Below are positions 1-8,762 of a DNA stretch of 64,000 bases, in pieces. The number at the start of each line of letters is the position of its first letter. Within the stretch, counting starts at the first letter, position 1. This DNA is from VXPQ01 sp965117025 (GTDB lineage Bacteria > Bacteroidota > Rhodothermia > Rhodothermales > VXPQ01), in NCBI GenBank assembly GCA_965117025.1, contig OZ220746.1, forward strand, positions 2,046,001-2,110,000, read 5' to 3'. Position numbers and translations under genes: made by a program. Below the pieces are notes generated by a model, which saw only the letters and a list, made by a program, of their open reading frames with translations, did no database searches and was not told the DNA's origin.

Positions 1-1
1 T

Positions 2-1588
2 GCGTTTCTGCTCATAAACAGGCAGTATGTCGAACCCGTCGACGCGGCATCGCTGGCGGAAGAGGCCATTACGAGCATGCTGGACGAACTGGATCCGCAT
101 TCCATCTATGTTTCCGCCGAAGATGCGCAGGATATGCAGGAGCGGTTTCAGGGATCGTTCGGCGGTATCGGTATCTGGTTTGAAATTACCCGTAACGACG
201 AGGATCTGAGGGATGACACCGTGCGGGTGATGTCCGTCATCGGGGACGGTCCCAGCGAAAGGGCCGGTTTGATGGCTGGAGATCGCATTATCCGCATTGA
301 CGATTCCACGGCGGTGGGCCTGTCGGAAGACGAGGTTACCTCGAGGCTGAAGGGAGAGATCGGAACGCAGGTAGAGGTCACTATCCAGCGGCATGGAACG
401 CGTGCGCCGCTGGAATTCACGCTCACGCGGGATGCGATTCCACTGTATACGGTGGATGCCTCATACATGGTGGATGACGTGACGGGATACCTTCGCGTGT
501 CGCGTTTTTCCCAGGAGACCTACAACGAGTTCATAGAGCATGTGCGGGCGTTGAAAGATCAGGGCATGGAGCGGCTGGTGCTGGACCTCCGGTCCAATAC
601 CGGCGGGTATATGAATGAAGCCATAGAGATTGTCGACGAGATGGTGCCCGGGCGTAAAACGGTGGTATATACCCGGGGCCGCCGACCGGAAACGACCAGC
701 ACCTACCGGACGCGGCGCACCGGCATTCTCGAAGAGGAGCCGGTTATCGTGCTGGTGAACGCCTACTCGGCCTCGGCCAGCGAAATCGTGGCCGGCGCCC
801 TGCAGGATCATGATCGCGCGCTCATCGTGGGGCAGCGCACCTTCGGCAAGGGACTCGTTCAGCACCAGTTTGCGCTGCCGGACCAGAGTATTCTCCAAAT
901 GACGGTCGCGCGTTATTACACGCCTTCGGGACGACTCATCCAGACCCCGTACAAGGACGGCGACCAGGAAGATTATTACGAAGAGAAGTTTGCTTCGCTG
1001 GAGGAGGCGACGTATCGCCCCGGCGAGTATTCGGATGGCATCCCTGATTCGCTGCGTTTCAAAACCGCCCGTGGCCGCGACGTGTTCGGCGGCGGCGGCA
1101 TTCTTCCCGATTACATCGTGAAGCCGGATACCACCCCGGCCTTGCGTGCTGCACTGGGACGCGGTCTCGAAAGGAGCTTTGCCCGGCAGTGGTTCCGGCA
1201 GAATGAACAGCGCGTGCGGGAAAGATGGCGTGACCGGGAAGCCGAATTTACCTCTGCGTTCGATATATCCGATGAACTCTGGGCGGCTTTTGTAGAGCAC
1301 GCCACCGATACCGACTCCGATGATCCGGTGACAGAGGTTTCCGAAGAAGCGGACAGTACGCAGGCGGTTATGGCGGACGCATTGCATACGCATCGCGAGA
1401 CGCTGGAAGTGTATCTGCGCGGGCGTATTGCTCAGGAACTCTTCGGTTACAAGGCGTGGTATGGCATCTATAAGGAAATCGATCCGGAGCTGAAGGAGGC
1501 GCTGGGCTTGTGGAGCCTTGCCGAAAGCCTTGCGGCCTGGCAGGAATCGCCGGCACAGGAAACCGATCGCCCGGCAAACCGCCGATAG
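2..1588 (+). CDS. Carboxyl-terminal processing peptidase (S41 family), 5'-truncated by window edge
   Basis: The frame is open from base 2, so the start codon and any export signal lie outside the window; about 528 residues are visible. The sequence opens in the helical segment before the PDZ domain (EEAITSMLDELDPHS), continues through a PDZ domain (GPSERAGLMAGDRIIRIDD) and then the S41 protease core. The catalytic serine is the middle Ser of YSASASEIVAG (codon at 773) and the lysine is in TFGKGLVQ (codon at 848), 25 residues apart as in Prc/CtpA. These enzymes trim or degrade envelope proteins from their C-termini, normally in the periplasm. About 180 residues follow the core, an extension also seen in larger CTPs of Bacteroidota. 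The next gene starts 60 bp downstream on the same strand. The family call is secure; the substrate is unknown. Confidence 0.93.
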   Translation, partial: AFLLINRQYVEPVDAASLAEEAITSMLDELDPHSIYVSAEDAQDMQERFQGSFGGIGIWFEITRNDEDLRDDTVRVMSVIGDGPSERAGLMAGDRIIRIDDSTAVGLSEDEVTSRLKGEIGTQVEVTIQRHGTRAPLEFTLTRDAIPLYTVDASYMVDDVTGYLRVSRFSQETYNEFIEHVRALKDQGMERLVLDLRSNTGGYMNEAIEIVDEMVPGRKTVVYTRGRRPETTSTYRTRRTGILEEEPVIVLVNAYSASASEIVAGALQDHDRALIVGQRTFGKGLVQHQFALPDQSILQMTVARYYTPSGRLIQTPYKDGDQEDYYEEKFASLEEATYRPGEYSDGIPDSLRFKTARGRDVFGGGGILPDYIVKPDTTPALRAALGRGLERSFARQWFRQNEQRVRERWRDREAEFTSAFDISDELWAAFVEHATDTDSDDPVTEVSEEADSTQAVMADALHTHRETLEVYLRGRIAQELFGYKAWYGIYKEIDPELKEALGLWSLAESLAAWQESPAQETDRPANRR

Positions 1589-1648
1589 CGTCGTCATTTA
1601 CCCGCGCGTAATCTCATTTCATACAACCCGTCGCAAGGAGCACGTTTC

Positions 1649-3646
1649 ATGCCCTATCGCGTCTCATTGGCTCCATTTTTTGCGGCGGGCTGCATCATGC
1701 TTCTTGCAGGGTGCGCGGCGCCCAATCTTGCGGGGGTAGCGCAAACCACACATATCGAACAAGTGGCGAATCGGCCCATTCCCTGGGAGATTACGCCTCC
1801 CGGCAACTACCAGCAGGCGGTCCTTCAGGGAACGCGTTCCGGCACCGGAGAACCCGGCCTGAATTACTGGGTGCAGGAGACGGACTATGTGTTGAACGCC
1901 CGTGTTTTCCCCGTGACCGGCCTGCTTGACGGGAACGGCGCCATTACCTACACGAATCATTCGCCTGCTACGCTTCCCCAGCTCTATCTGGAGATCACGC
2001 AAAATTTCCATCTGCCGGGCGTACGCCGCGCCGAAGCGGCGGAAGTCACCGGGGGCATGGTGATCCGGCGCGTGGCTGTACAGGGAGAGGAATTGCCGTT
2101 CGGCACCTTTTTCGAAGGACCGCATTACCAGATCAACGGGACCAATATGATCCTGACGTTGCCGCAGCCGGTGGCGCCGGGGGAAACCGTGACGATCGAT
2201 ATCGAATGGCGTTTCAACATCCCGCGTGTCGGTGCAGGAGGACGTATGGGGCGCGATCGGGATAACCTGCTGTTTCTCGCCTACTGGTATCCGACCATGG
2301 CGGTGTACGACGATGTGGCGGGCTGGCACACCGAGGATTTTACGGGCATGTCCGAGTTTTACCACGGGTTCGCCGATTACGACATCACGGTCGAGATTCC
2401 CGAGGGGTGGATTGTGGCTTCGACCGGCGAATTACAGAATCCCGAAGAGGTGCTGGCGCCGCTCATCCTCGATCGGGCGCGTGCGGCATGGGAGAGCGAT
2501 CGTGTGCTGCAGGTGATCGGTCCGGAAGATTTCGGAGAGGCGGGCACGGCCATAACCGACGATGGTTTGTTGCGGTGGCGTTTTTTGGCTGAAAACGTAC
2601 GCGATGCCGCGTTCAGCGCGACGAAGCAGTCCATCTGGGAGGCGGGCCGCACATCCGTCGGGGACCGGGACGGGGATGGGGTAGAGGACTTTACAAGAAT
2701 CAACACGTTCTATCGCGAAGAGGCGCCTCTTTGGGCGGACGTGACGGAGTATCAGCAGCACGCGATCCGGTATCACTCCGCGAATACCGGCTTTGCCTAC
2801 CCGTGGCCGCACATGACGGCCGTGGAAGGCGCCGAGATCATCAGCGGAGGCATGGAATATCCGATGATGACCCTGATGGGGGATTACAACGCGCGCGGCG
2901 ACAGCGCATTGTACAACGTCACGGCGCACGAACTGGCCCACATGTGGATTCCGATGATCGTCGGTACGAACGAACGGCAATTCAGCTGGATCGACGAGGG
3001 ATTCACGACCTTCCACGAAAACGATGCCCGCATGGACTACCACCCGGGCCTCAACCATTATCTCCCCGATCAGCAAATCTACACCACGGTGGCCCGGCAG
3101 CGTATCGAGGGAGCGGTCATGCGGCATTCCGGCTATCACGCCACGCCGCTTGCTTTTACGATCGCTTCCTACATGAAGCCTGCCACGATGCTGGCCGCCT
3201 TGCGCGCGGTGCTGGGCGACGAGGTGTTTTACACAGCCACCCGGACGTTCATTGCCGAGTGGGCGTACAAGCATCCGTACCCCTGGGACCTTTTCAATAC
3301 GTTCGAGCGGGTTTCCGGGCGCGATCTGGACTGGTTCTGGCGGTCGTGGTATTACGAAACCTGGACGCTTGACCAGGCTATTGAAGAAGTGCAGGTGGAC
3401 GGGGTCGAAACGACCATTACGGTGCGCGACAACGGGCTGGCGCCCATGCCGGTTTTCCTCGGTATCGAGCTGGAGTCCGGCGAAGTGATGGGGAGGCGGA
3501 TTCCCGTCACCGCCTGGCTCAATGGCGCCACCACCGCTTCTTTTACGCTTGCTACCGAAAGCCCCGTCGTGCGCGTCGTCATCGATCCGGAAAACCTGTT
3601 GCCGGACGTGGATATTTCAAACAATAGCTGGCGCCGGGAGGAATAG
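1649..3646 (+). CDS. M1 family (gluzincin) metallopeptidase, lipoprotein
   Basis: A 665-residue protein with a lipoprotein signal peptide ending in the lipobox LLAGC, so it is probably anchored in an envelope membrane. The M1 zinc site is complete: HELAH starting at residue 427, followed 18 residues later by the glutamate of WIDEGFTTF. The upstream GGMEYPMM corresponds to the GxMEN exopeptidase motif, with Tyr where Asn is usual, so strict aminopeptidase activity is uncertain. The N-terminal half is beta-rich, as in the M1 saddle domain, and residues 550-665 form a beta-rich C-terminal part. It likely cleaves peptides outside the cytoplasm. It lies 60 bp after the S41 peptidase, so the two envelope proteases may be co-transcribed. 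No obvious Shine-Dalgarno sequence beyond AAGGAG at 1635-1640. Confidence 0.92.
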   Translation: MPYRVSLAPFFAAGCIMLLAGCAAPNLAGVAQTTHIEQVANRPIPWEITPPGNYQQAVLQGTRSGTGEPGLNYWVQETDYVLNARVFPVTGLLDGNGAITYTNHSPATLPQLYLEITQNFHLPGVRRAEAAEVTGGMVIRRVAVQGEELPFGTFFEGPHYQINGTNMILTLPQPVAPGETVTIDIEWRFNIPRVGAGGRMGRDRDNLLFLAYWYPTMAVYDDVAGWHTEDFTGMSEFYHGFADYDITVEIPEGWIVASTGELQNPEEVLAPLILDRARAAWESDRVLQVIGPEDFGEAGTAITDDGLLRWRFLAENVRDAAFSATKQSIWEAGRTSVGDRDGDGVEDFTRINTFYREEAPLWADVTEYQQHAIRYHSANTGFAYPWPHMTAVEGAEIISGGMEYPMMTLMGDYNARGDSALYNVTAHELAHMWIPMIVGTNERQFSWIDEGFTTFHENDARMDYHPGLNHYLPDQQIYTTVARQRIEGAVMRHSGYHATPLAFTIASYMKPATMLAALRAVLGDEVFYTATRTFIAEWAYKHPYPWDLFNTFERVSGRDLDWFWRSWYYETWTLDQAIEEVQVDGVETTITVRDNGLAPMPVFLGIELESGEVMGRRIPVTAWLNGATTASFTLATESPVVRVVIDPENLLPDVDISNNSWRREE

Positions 3647-3653
3647 GGGGCAA

Positions 3654-3675
3654 CTAATCAGAGCATCCTTTACCG
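3654..3675 (-). repeat. Dispersed short repeat, copy 1
   Basis: On the minus strand it reads AAGGATGCTCTGATTAG, between the stop codons of the convergent M1 peptidase and FAD/Fe-S dehydrogenase genes and running into the 3' end of the latter. It matches the core GGATnCTCTGAT(C/T)A shared by copies near 11.1, 14.1, 19.95, 29.8 and 60.9 kb. Confidence 0.5.
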
Positions 3676-6552
3676 AAGCGCATCGAGCAGGATTTCCGCC
3701 GGGTGGAATGTTTCGCGCCCCGTAGTATCGAAAATCTGGGTGCGGCACGATGTACCCGCGGCGGCGATCAGCGTATCCTCCGGCGTTTTTCGGACAGCCG
3801 GCGCAAGGCGCCGCTCCGCCATGGCGATGGACAGATCGTAGTGCTCCGCTTCGTAGCCGAATGCGCCGGCCATGCCGCAGCACCCTGAATCGACCGTGCG
3901 GACTGTATAGTTCGGCGGCAGCCCAAGGCATGCCATGGTTGAGGCCGTTCCCGCAAGCGCTTTCTGGTGGCAATGCTCATGCAGAAGCACTTCGCGGGCT
4001 TCGTCGGTCCATTGCACCGCTCCGGCAAAAGAATCCGCTTTCCCGATTACGAATTCCTCAAAGGTGAAAACCTGCCCGGCGAGGATGTCTACGCGGGCAT
4101 CTCCGGGCAAGAGCATCCGGGCTTCGTCGCGGAACGTAAGAATACAACTCGGTTCGAGTCCGACCACCGGGATGCCCTGTTTGGCCCATGGATAGAGGGC
4201 GTCCACGGCCTGCCGGGCCTGTTTACGCGCGGCTTTCAGGAATCCCTTGGTGAACAGGGGGCGTCCGCAGCAGAGCGCTTCCGATGCGATGCGTACGGCG
4301 AAGCCGGCGCGGCGCAGAAATTCCGCTGCCGCCTGCGCCGTTTCGGGATGATTCCAGTTATTGAACGTATCGACGAAAAGAAGCACAAGGGGGGCGTCCA
4401 CAGGGGCCTTCTTCGCCTCTTGTTTCGCAAACCATTTCGTAAAAGGCTCGGCGGCGAAGGAGGGCAGCGTGCGATACGGGGATAGCCCCATGGTGCGTTC
4501 GAGGAGCCGCTGGATACTCCGCTGCCTGTTCAACCCGTTGACGATGCGCGCTACGCTTCCGTTCATGCGCCGCGCCATCAGCGGCATGTTCGCAAGAAGT
4601 CGCGTACGCAGCGACGGGGCATGTTTTTGCCAGTACATGCCGAGCCACTCGGACTTGATCCGGGCCATATCCACATTCGAGGGGCATTCCGTTTTGCATC
4701 CCTTGCACTGAATGCATAAGTCCATCACCTCATACATTCGTTTCCCGGTCAGCGCTTCCGGGGGAAGCCTTCCCGACAAGGCCTCGCGCAAGGCATTGGC
4801 CCGTCCCCGCGTGTTATCCTGCTCGTTTCGCGTGACCATGAACGGGGGGCACATGGTGCCGGTATCGAGTTTGCGGCACGCTCCGTTGCCGTTGCACAAC
4901 TCGATGGATCGGGCAAACCCGCCCTGGTCGGAAAAATCCAGTTGCTCCACGATCGGAAGCGCTTCGTATTTCGGCCCCATTCGCAGGTTTTCCGTCATGG
5001 GAGGCGCCCCGACGATCTTACCCGGATTGAGCAGGCCGCGCGGGTCGAAAAGACGCTTCGTTTCCTGATAGACCCGGTACAGTTCCGATCCGAGGAGCGG
5101 TTCGAGAAACTCGCTGCGGGCCAGTCCGTCGCCATGCTCGGACGAGACCGTTCCGCCGAACCGCCGCACGAGCTCCATCGATCCCTGCGCAATGTCATGC
5201 ATCTTCGCTACGTCTTCCGCGTCCTTCGTATTGATGAACGGGCGAATGTGCAGGGTGCCGGCGGAGGCGTGGGCATACAGGACGGTTCGGGTGCCTTTCA
5301 GAAGCGGCATGAGCGCCGCCACGTATTCCGCAAGATGCTCGACCGGGACGGATGCATCCTCGATGAAGGCGATGGGTTTGTGTTCGCCTTCGACGCCCAT
5401 GATCAGGCCCAGACCCTCCTTGCGTACGGCCCACACATTGGCAACCTCTTCCGGCGTGCGGGCAGGCACGATCGCGTAGCCGGCTTTGCTTCGTTCGAGC
5501 TTTCGTTTCAGATCGTTCAGGCGGGCGGTCAGTTGCTGTTCGCTGTCGCCGAAGTATTCCGTGATGAGCACCGCCTCCGGATTTCCCTCGATGAACGTGA
5601 GACGGTGTGCAAAGCCCGGTGCGCGCCGGGTTTGTTCGATGGCGATGCCGTCAAACAGTTCGACGGCGGAAGGGCCCGTTTCGAGGATGGTCGTTACGGA
5701 TTCGAGCGCTTCCTGTAACGTGGCGAAGTGGACCACGCCGAGTACCGACTTTTTCGGACGCTCGACCGTCTGCAACAGGATTTCTTTCGTGATTGCGAGC
5801 GTCCCCTCGCTGCCGCACAGGAGGCGCGCCGGATTGCGGGTCGCTTGATCGAGCAGATGCTCCAGGCGGTACCCGCTGTTGCGGCGCCAGTGCCGGGGCG
5901 TGTCCCGGCGGATCGTTTCCGCATCTGCCTGCAAGAGCCGGTCCAGGCTCTGATAGATTGCTCCTTCGCGCCCTTTTGAGCGGGTGAGCTGGTTCCAGCG
6001 CTCGGCGCTGGTTTCCTCGAAGCGGACGGAGGCGCCATCGTCGAGAAACACGTCCAGCGCCTGCACATGATCGACCGTATTCCCGTACAGAATGGAATGG
6101 GCGCCCGTCGCATTGTTGCCGACCATGCCTCCCAGCGTCGCCCGGTTGCTGCTGGCAGGGTCCGGTCCCACCATCAGCCCGGCAGGCAGCAGGGCCGTGT
6201 TGAGCCGGTCCAGCACCAGGCCGGGTTGTACGCGCACCTGACGCGCTTCTTCGTTCATCTCGAGGATGCCGTCGAGATGCTTCGTAAAGTCGATGACCAG
6301 CGCTTCCGCCACGGTCTGTCCGGCCAGCGACGATCCGCCGCCGCGCGGCAGTATCGGCATTTCGAAACGGACGGCTTCCTCGATCGCCGCCTGGACATCG
6401 TCCATCGTTCGCGGAACCAGCACGGCATGCGGCTGCATGCGATATATGCTGGCGTCGGTCGCGTACAGCGCGCGCGACATCTCATCGAAAAGCAGCTCGC
6501 CGGCAATGCGAGGAGCGAGGGCGTGCCGAAACTCCCGCAAGGTGTCGTTCAT
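3670..6552 (-). CDS. FAD-linked oxidase / Fe-S (CCG-domain) fusion dehydrogenase, YdiJ-like
   Basis: About 960 residues. The N-terminal FAD-binding type 4 module (LPRGGGSSLAGQTV, GGMVGNNATGAHS) and an FAD-oxidase C domain with SSEHGDGLARSEFL are characteristic of GlcD-type D-2-hydroxyacid dehydrogenases. A ferredoxin-like segment (CIQCKGCKTECPSNVD) and two CCG domains (LCCGRPLFTKG; HCHQKAL and DSGCCGMAGAFG) follow. The likely reaction is oxidation of a D-2-hydroxy acid such as lactate, glycolate or 2-hydroxyglutarate, passing electrons to a membrane carrier; the exact substrate cannot be read from the sequence. A Met codon lies five codons upstream at 6567, but GGAGGAG (6559-6565) sits just upstream of the Met at 6552, which supports this start. 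It follows the beta-CASP hydrolase gene after 35 bp on the same strand. Confidence 0.9.
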   Translation of the reverse strand: MNDTLREFRHALAPRIAGELLFDEMSRALYATDASIYRMQPHAVLVPRTMDDVQAAIEEAVRFEMPILPRGGGSSLAGQTVAEALVIDFTKHLDGILEMNEEARQVRVQPGLVLDRLNTALLPAGLMVGPDPASSNRATLGGMVGNNATGAHSILYGNTVDHVQALDVFLDDGASVRFEETSAERWNQLTRSKGREGAIYQSLDRLLQADAETIRRDTPRHWRRNSGYRLEHLLDQATRNPARLLCGSEGTLAITKEILLQTVERPKKSVLGVVHFATLQEALESVTTILETGPSAVELFDGIAIEQTRRAPGFAHRLTFIEGNPEAVLITEYFGDSEQQLTARLNDLKRKLERSKAGYAIVPARTPEEVANVWAVRKEGLGLIMGVEGEHKPIAFIEDASVPVEHLAEYVAALMPLLKGTRTVLYAHASAGTLHIRPFINTKDAEDVAKMHDIAQGSMELVRRFGGTVSSEHGDGLARSEFLEPLLGSELYRVYQETKRLFDPRGLLNPGKIVGAPPMTENLRMGPKYEALPIVEQLDFSDQGGFARSIELCNGNGACRKLDTGTMCPPFMVTRNEQDNTRGRANALREALSGRLPPEALTGKRMYEVMDLCIQCKGCKTECPSNVDMARIKSEWLGMYWQKHAPSLRTRLLANMPLMARRMNGSVARIVNGLNRQRSIQRLLERTMGLSPYRTLPSFAAEPFTKWFAKQEAKKAPVDAPLVLLFVDTFNNWNHPETAQAAAEFLRRAGFAVRIASEALCCGRPLFTKGFLKAARKQARQAVDALYPWAKQGIPVVGLEPSCILTFRDEARMLLPGDARVDILAGQVFTFEEFVIGKADSFAGAVQWTDEAREVLLHEHCHQKALAGTASTMACLGLPPNYTVRTVDSGCCGMAGAFGYEAEHYDLSIAMAERRLAPAVRKTPEDTLIAAAGTSCRTQIFDTTGRETFHPAEILLDALR

Positions 6553-6558
6553 GCGTGT

Positions 6559-6565
6559 CTCCTCC
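6559..6565 (-). promoter_or_regulatory. Ribosome binding site deciding the start of the FAD/Fe-S dehydrogenase
   Basis: Minus-strand GGAGGAG lies 6 bases before the ATG at 6552. It overlaps the first codons of the alternative upstream ATG (6567), which makes that longer start less likely. Confidence 0.6.
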
Positions 6566-6587
6566 ATGCAGTCCTTGCGAACAAGTC

Positions 6588-7985
6588 TTACAGTTCGACC
6601 GGCGTCCCTTCTTCAGGGACCACGACGCGGATGTCCGGATAAAAAAAGCGGATATTCTCGGCCATCCATGTTCTCGCGTTCGTTTCGCCGTGCACGAGTA
6701 CGACGGTTTTCGGCGCCAATCGTTCGACCAGCTTGATGAGATCGCGCCGGTGGCTGTGTCCGCTGAAGCGGAACCGCCGGACTTCGCAACGGACGGGTTG
6801 CGCCGGTTTCATCCGGTCGAGTTGCACCTCGGTGTCGTCGCCCTCCTCCGCTGCGGCCATAAGCTGGGCCGCCGGAGAATCTTCCTTGGCGAATCCTACC
6901 AGAAAGATCGCGTTCTTTTCGTCCTCTACCAGTCGCCGCGCAAGGTCATTGGATGTGGTGCGTTCGAACATCATGCCGCTGGCCGCCAGATGAATAGCCG
7001 GTCCCTGCAATGCATTGTTGAGCAAAGCCGGCTTTCGGGGAAGGCGCATCTGCTCTACGTCGAATACCCTGAATTCCTCGTCGAGGCGCGGCGTGTTGAA
7101 GCGGGTGCGGTCATAGATATCCGCAAAGGCCCGCATGGAGCCGGCCGTATAGACCGGAATGTCGAAAGGAATCCGCTCCATTTCCTTGAACCGGTGAATC
7201 AGGGCAAGAATTTCCTGGGCGCGTCCGAAAGCGAACGAAGGAATGAGCACCGTGCCGCCGCGGGCCAGCACATTCGCCAGGGCGTCGGCAAATTTCTTTT
7301 CCTCGGACTTGCGGGTGGTCAACTCAGCGCCGGGATCCGCCCCGAGGGTGGATTCGAGAATCAGTATGTCTACAGGGGGCTCCGGATAATCTCCTCCCGG
7401 GACAATGGATTGAGGGTGTTGATTGGTGTCGCTCGTGTAAAACGCCCGGCGGATTCGTCCCTCCGATTCCCAGGACAAAAGGGTACCGGCTGCGCCCAGC
7501 ACATGCCCGGCATGGTAAAAGCGTGCCGTGATTTCGCATTGGCCGCGAAGCCCGGTTACGTCGAAATCCGTATTGAGGTCGTGGGGCGCATACAGAAAAC
7601 GGTGTTCTTCCAGTTCTTCCTCCTTGAACAGGGGCGCATGGATTGAATTGCCCTCCTGGAGTTTGCGCCGCTGCAATCGCGCGGAAGCGGGAAGCACAAA
7701 ATCCGTCAGGTCTCGCGTAGCGCGTGTCATGTGGACGCGCACATGCGGGAAGTGGCGGACCAGCACCGGCAGCGAGCCGATGTGATCATGGTGCGCATGC
7801 GTAACCAGCACATGATCCACATGCCAGTCGGACCGCTTGTGGATCATGTCGAAATCCGGCAACGAGGCCGGTCCTTCCTCGTCGGGGTCGGCTCCTGCGT
7901 CGATGAGGATGCCTGTATTCCCGATCAGCGCAAGATGGCAACTGGCGCCGATGGCCTCTGTTTTCCCCAGAGAAACGAAATGCAT
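6588..7985 (-). CDS. Metallo-beta-lactamase fold hydrolase with beta-CASP domain (RNA-processing type)
   Basis: A 465-residue protein. The metal site HAHHDHIG gives H63, H65, D67 and H68. A C-terminal block with GHSHRRDLIKLVERLAPKTVVLVHGE is typical of the RMMBL part of beta-CASP enzymes (CPSF73/mRNA 3'-end-processing-like ribonucleases). The middle section containing LLNNALQGPAIHLAASGMMFERTTSNDLARRL is the beta-CASP domain. No signal peptide is present, so it is cytoplasmic. It probably acts as an exo- or endoribonuclease, although the bacterial members are poorly characterised and a role outside RNA is possible. Its start is 12 bp from the transaldolase stop, and the FAD/Fe-S gene follows 35 bp later, which indicates an operon on the minus strand. 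Confidence 0.85.
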   Translation of the reverse strand: MHFVSLGKTEAIGASCHLALIGNTGILIDAGADPDEEGPASLPDFDMIHKRSDWHVDHVLVTHAHHDHIGSLPVLVRHFPHVRVHMTRATRDLTDFVLPASARLQRRKLQEGNSIHAPLFKEEELEEHRFLYAPHDLNTDFDVTGLRGQCEITARFYHAGHVLGAAGTLLSWESEGRIRRAFYTSDTNQHPQSIVPGGDYPEPPVDILILESTLGADPGAELTTRKSEEKKFADALANVLARGGTVLIPSFAFGRAQEILALIHRFKEMERIPFDIPVYTAGSMRAFADIYDRTRFNTPRLDEEFRVFDVEQMRLPRKPALLNNALQGPAIHLAASGMMFERTTSNDLARRLVEDEKNAIFLVGFAKEDSPAAQLMAAAEEGDDTEVQLDRMKPAQPVRCEVRRFRFSGHSHRRDLIKLVERLAPKTVVLVHGETNARTWMAENIRFFYPDIRVVVPEEGTPVEL

Positions 7986-7997
7986 CCGTACCCGGTG

Positions 7998-8660
7998 TTA
8001 CGGCGTGACGGAGGCGGCTTCGTACTCCCGCCAGTCGGCAAGGAACCGCTCGAGGCCGATGTCTGTCAGCGGATGGTGGAGCAGCTTTTTGATCACGCCG
8101 AGCGGCATCGTGGCTACGTCCGCACCGATGAGGGCTGCCTCGACCACATGCAACGGGTGCCGAATCGATGCAGCCAGCACCTCTGTGGCGAATCCGTAAT
8201 GCCTGTATATCCGGACGATCTGCTCGATGAGCTCCATTCCATTTGAGGAGATGTCGTCGAGTCGTCCGATGAAAGGGCTGATGTACGTGGCGCCCGCCTT
8301 GGCGGCGATGAGCGCCTGCGTGGATGAGAAGCAAAGCGTACAGTTTGTCCGGATGCTCTCTTCCGAACAGGTTTTCAATGCCTTGATGCCGTCGGGAATG
8401 AGCGGGATTTTCACCACCACATTTTTGTGGATGGGCGCCAGTTGCCGCGCCTGCTCCATGATCCCGGCGTAATCGACGGCGGTAACTTCCGCAGAGACAT
8501 CTCCATCCACCAGTTCGCAAATCCGGTATATGTGTTCGTGAAAATTGACGTTGCCCGCCTTTTTCATGAGCGACGGATTCGTGGTTACGCCGTCCAGTAC
8601 CCCCATGGATGCGGCCTCGCGGATTTCCTCCAGATCCGCAGTATCTACGAAGAATTTCAT
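7998..8660 (-). CDS. tal: Transaldolase (TalC/MipB-type short family)
   Basis: A 220-residue cytoplasmic TIM-barrel enzyme of the short transaldolase/fructose-6-phosphate aldolase family. The Schiff-base lysine is K84 in NVVVKIPL, and the N-terminal VDTADLEEIREAASMGVLDGVTTNPSL is diagnostic of the family. Two positions separate transaldolases from FSA aldolases: E58 (SAEV, where FSA has Gln) and F130 (SPFIGRLDD, where FSA has Tyr). Both match transaldolase, so transfer of dihydroxyacetone between sugar phosphates in the pentose phosphate pathway is the likely activity. The next gene on this strand begins 12 bp after its stop. The 6-phosphogluconate dehydrogenase and gluconokinase genes lie 5-7 kb away on the other side of the window's metabolic cluster. 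Confidence 0.92.
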   Translation of the reverse strand: MKFFVDTADLEEIREAASMGVLDGVTTNPSLMKKAGNVNFHEHIYRICELVDGDVSAEVTAVDYAGIMEQARQLAPIHKNVVVKIPLIPDGIKALKTCSEESIRTNCTLCFSSTQALIAAKAGATYISPFIGRLDDISSNGMELIEQIVRIYRHYGFATEVLAASIRHPLHVVEAALIGADVATMPLGVIKKLLHHPLTDIGLERFLADWREYEAASVTP

Positions 8661-8762
8661 GGCAAAGCGACAGGTTGAGCGGAGAAGATGCAGAAAGGAA
8701 CGTCTCTGTAATGATACGTAATGCGGCGCTGAGATTCGAGCCTTTTCGCGCCGCTTGCGCGA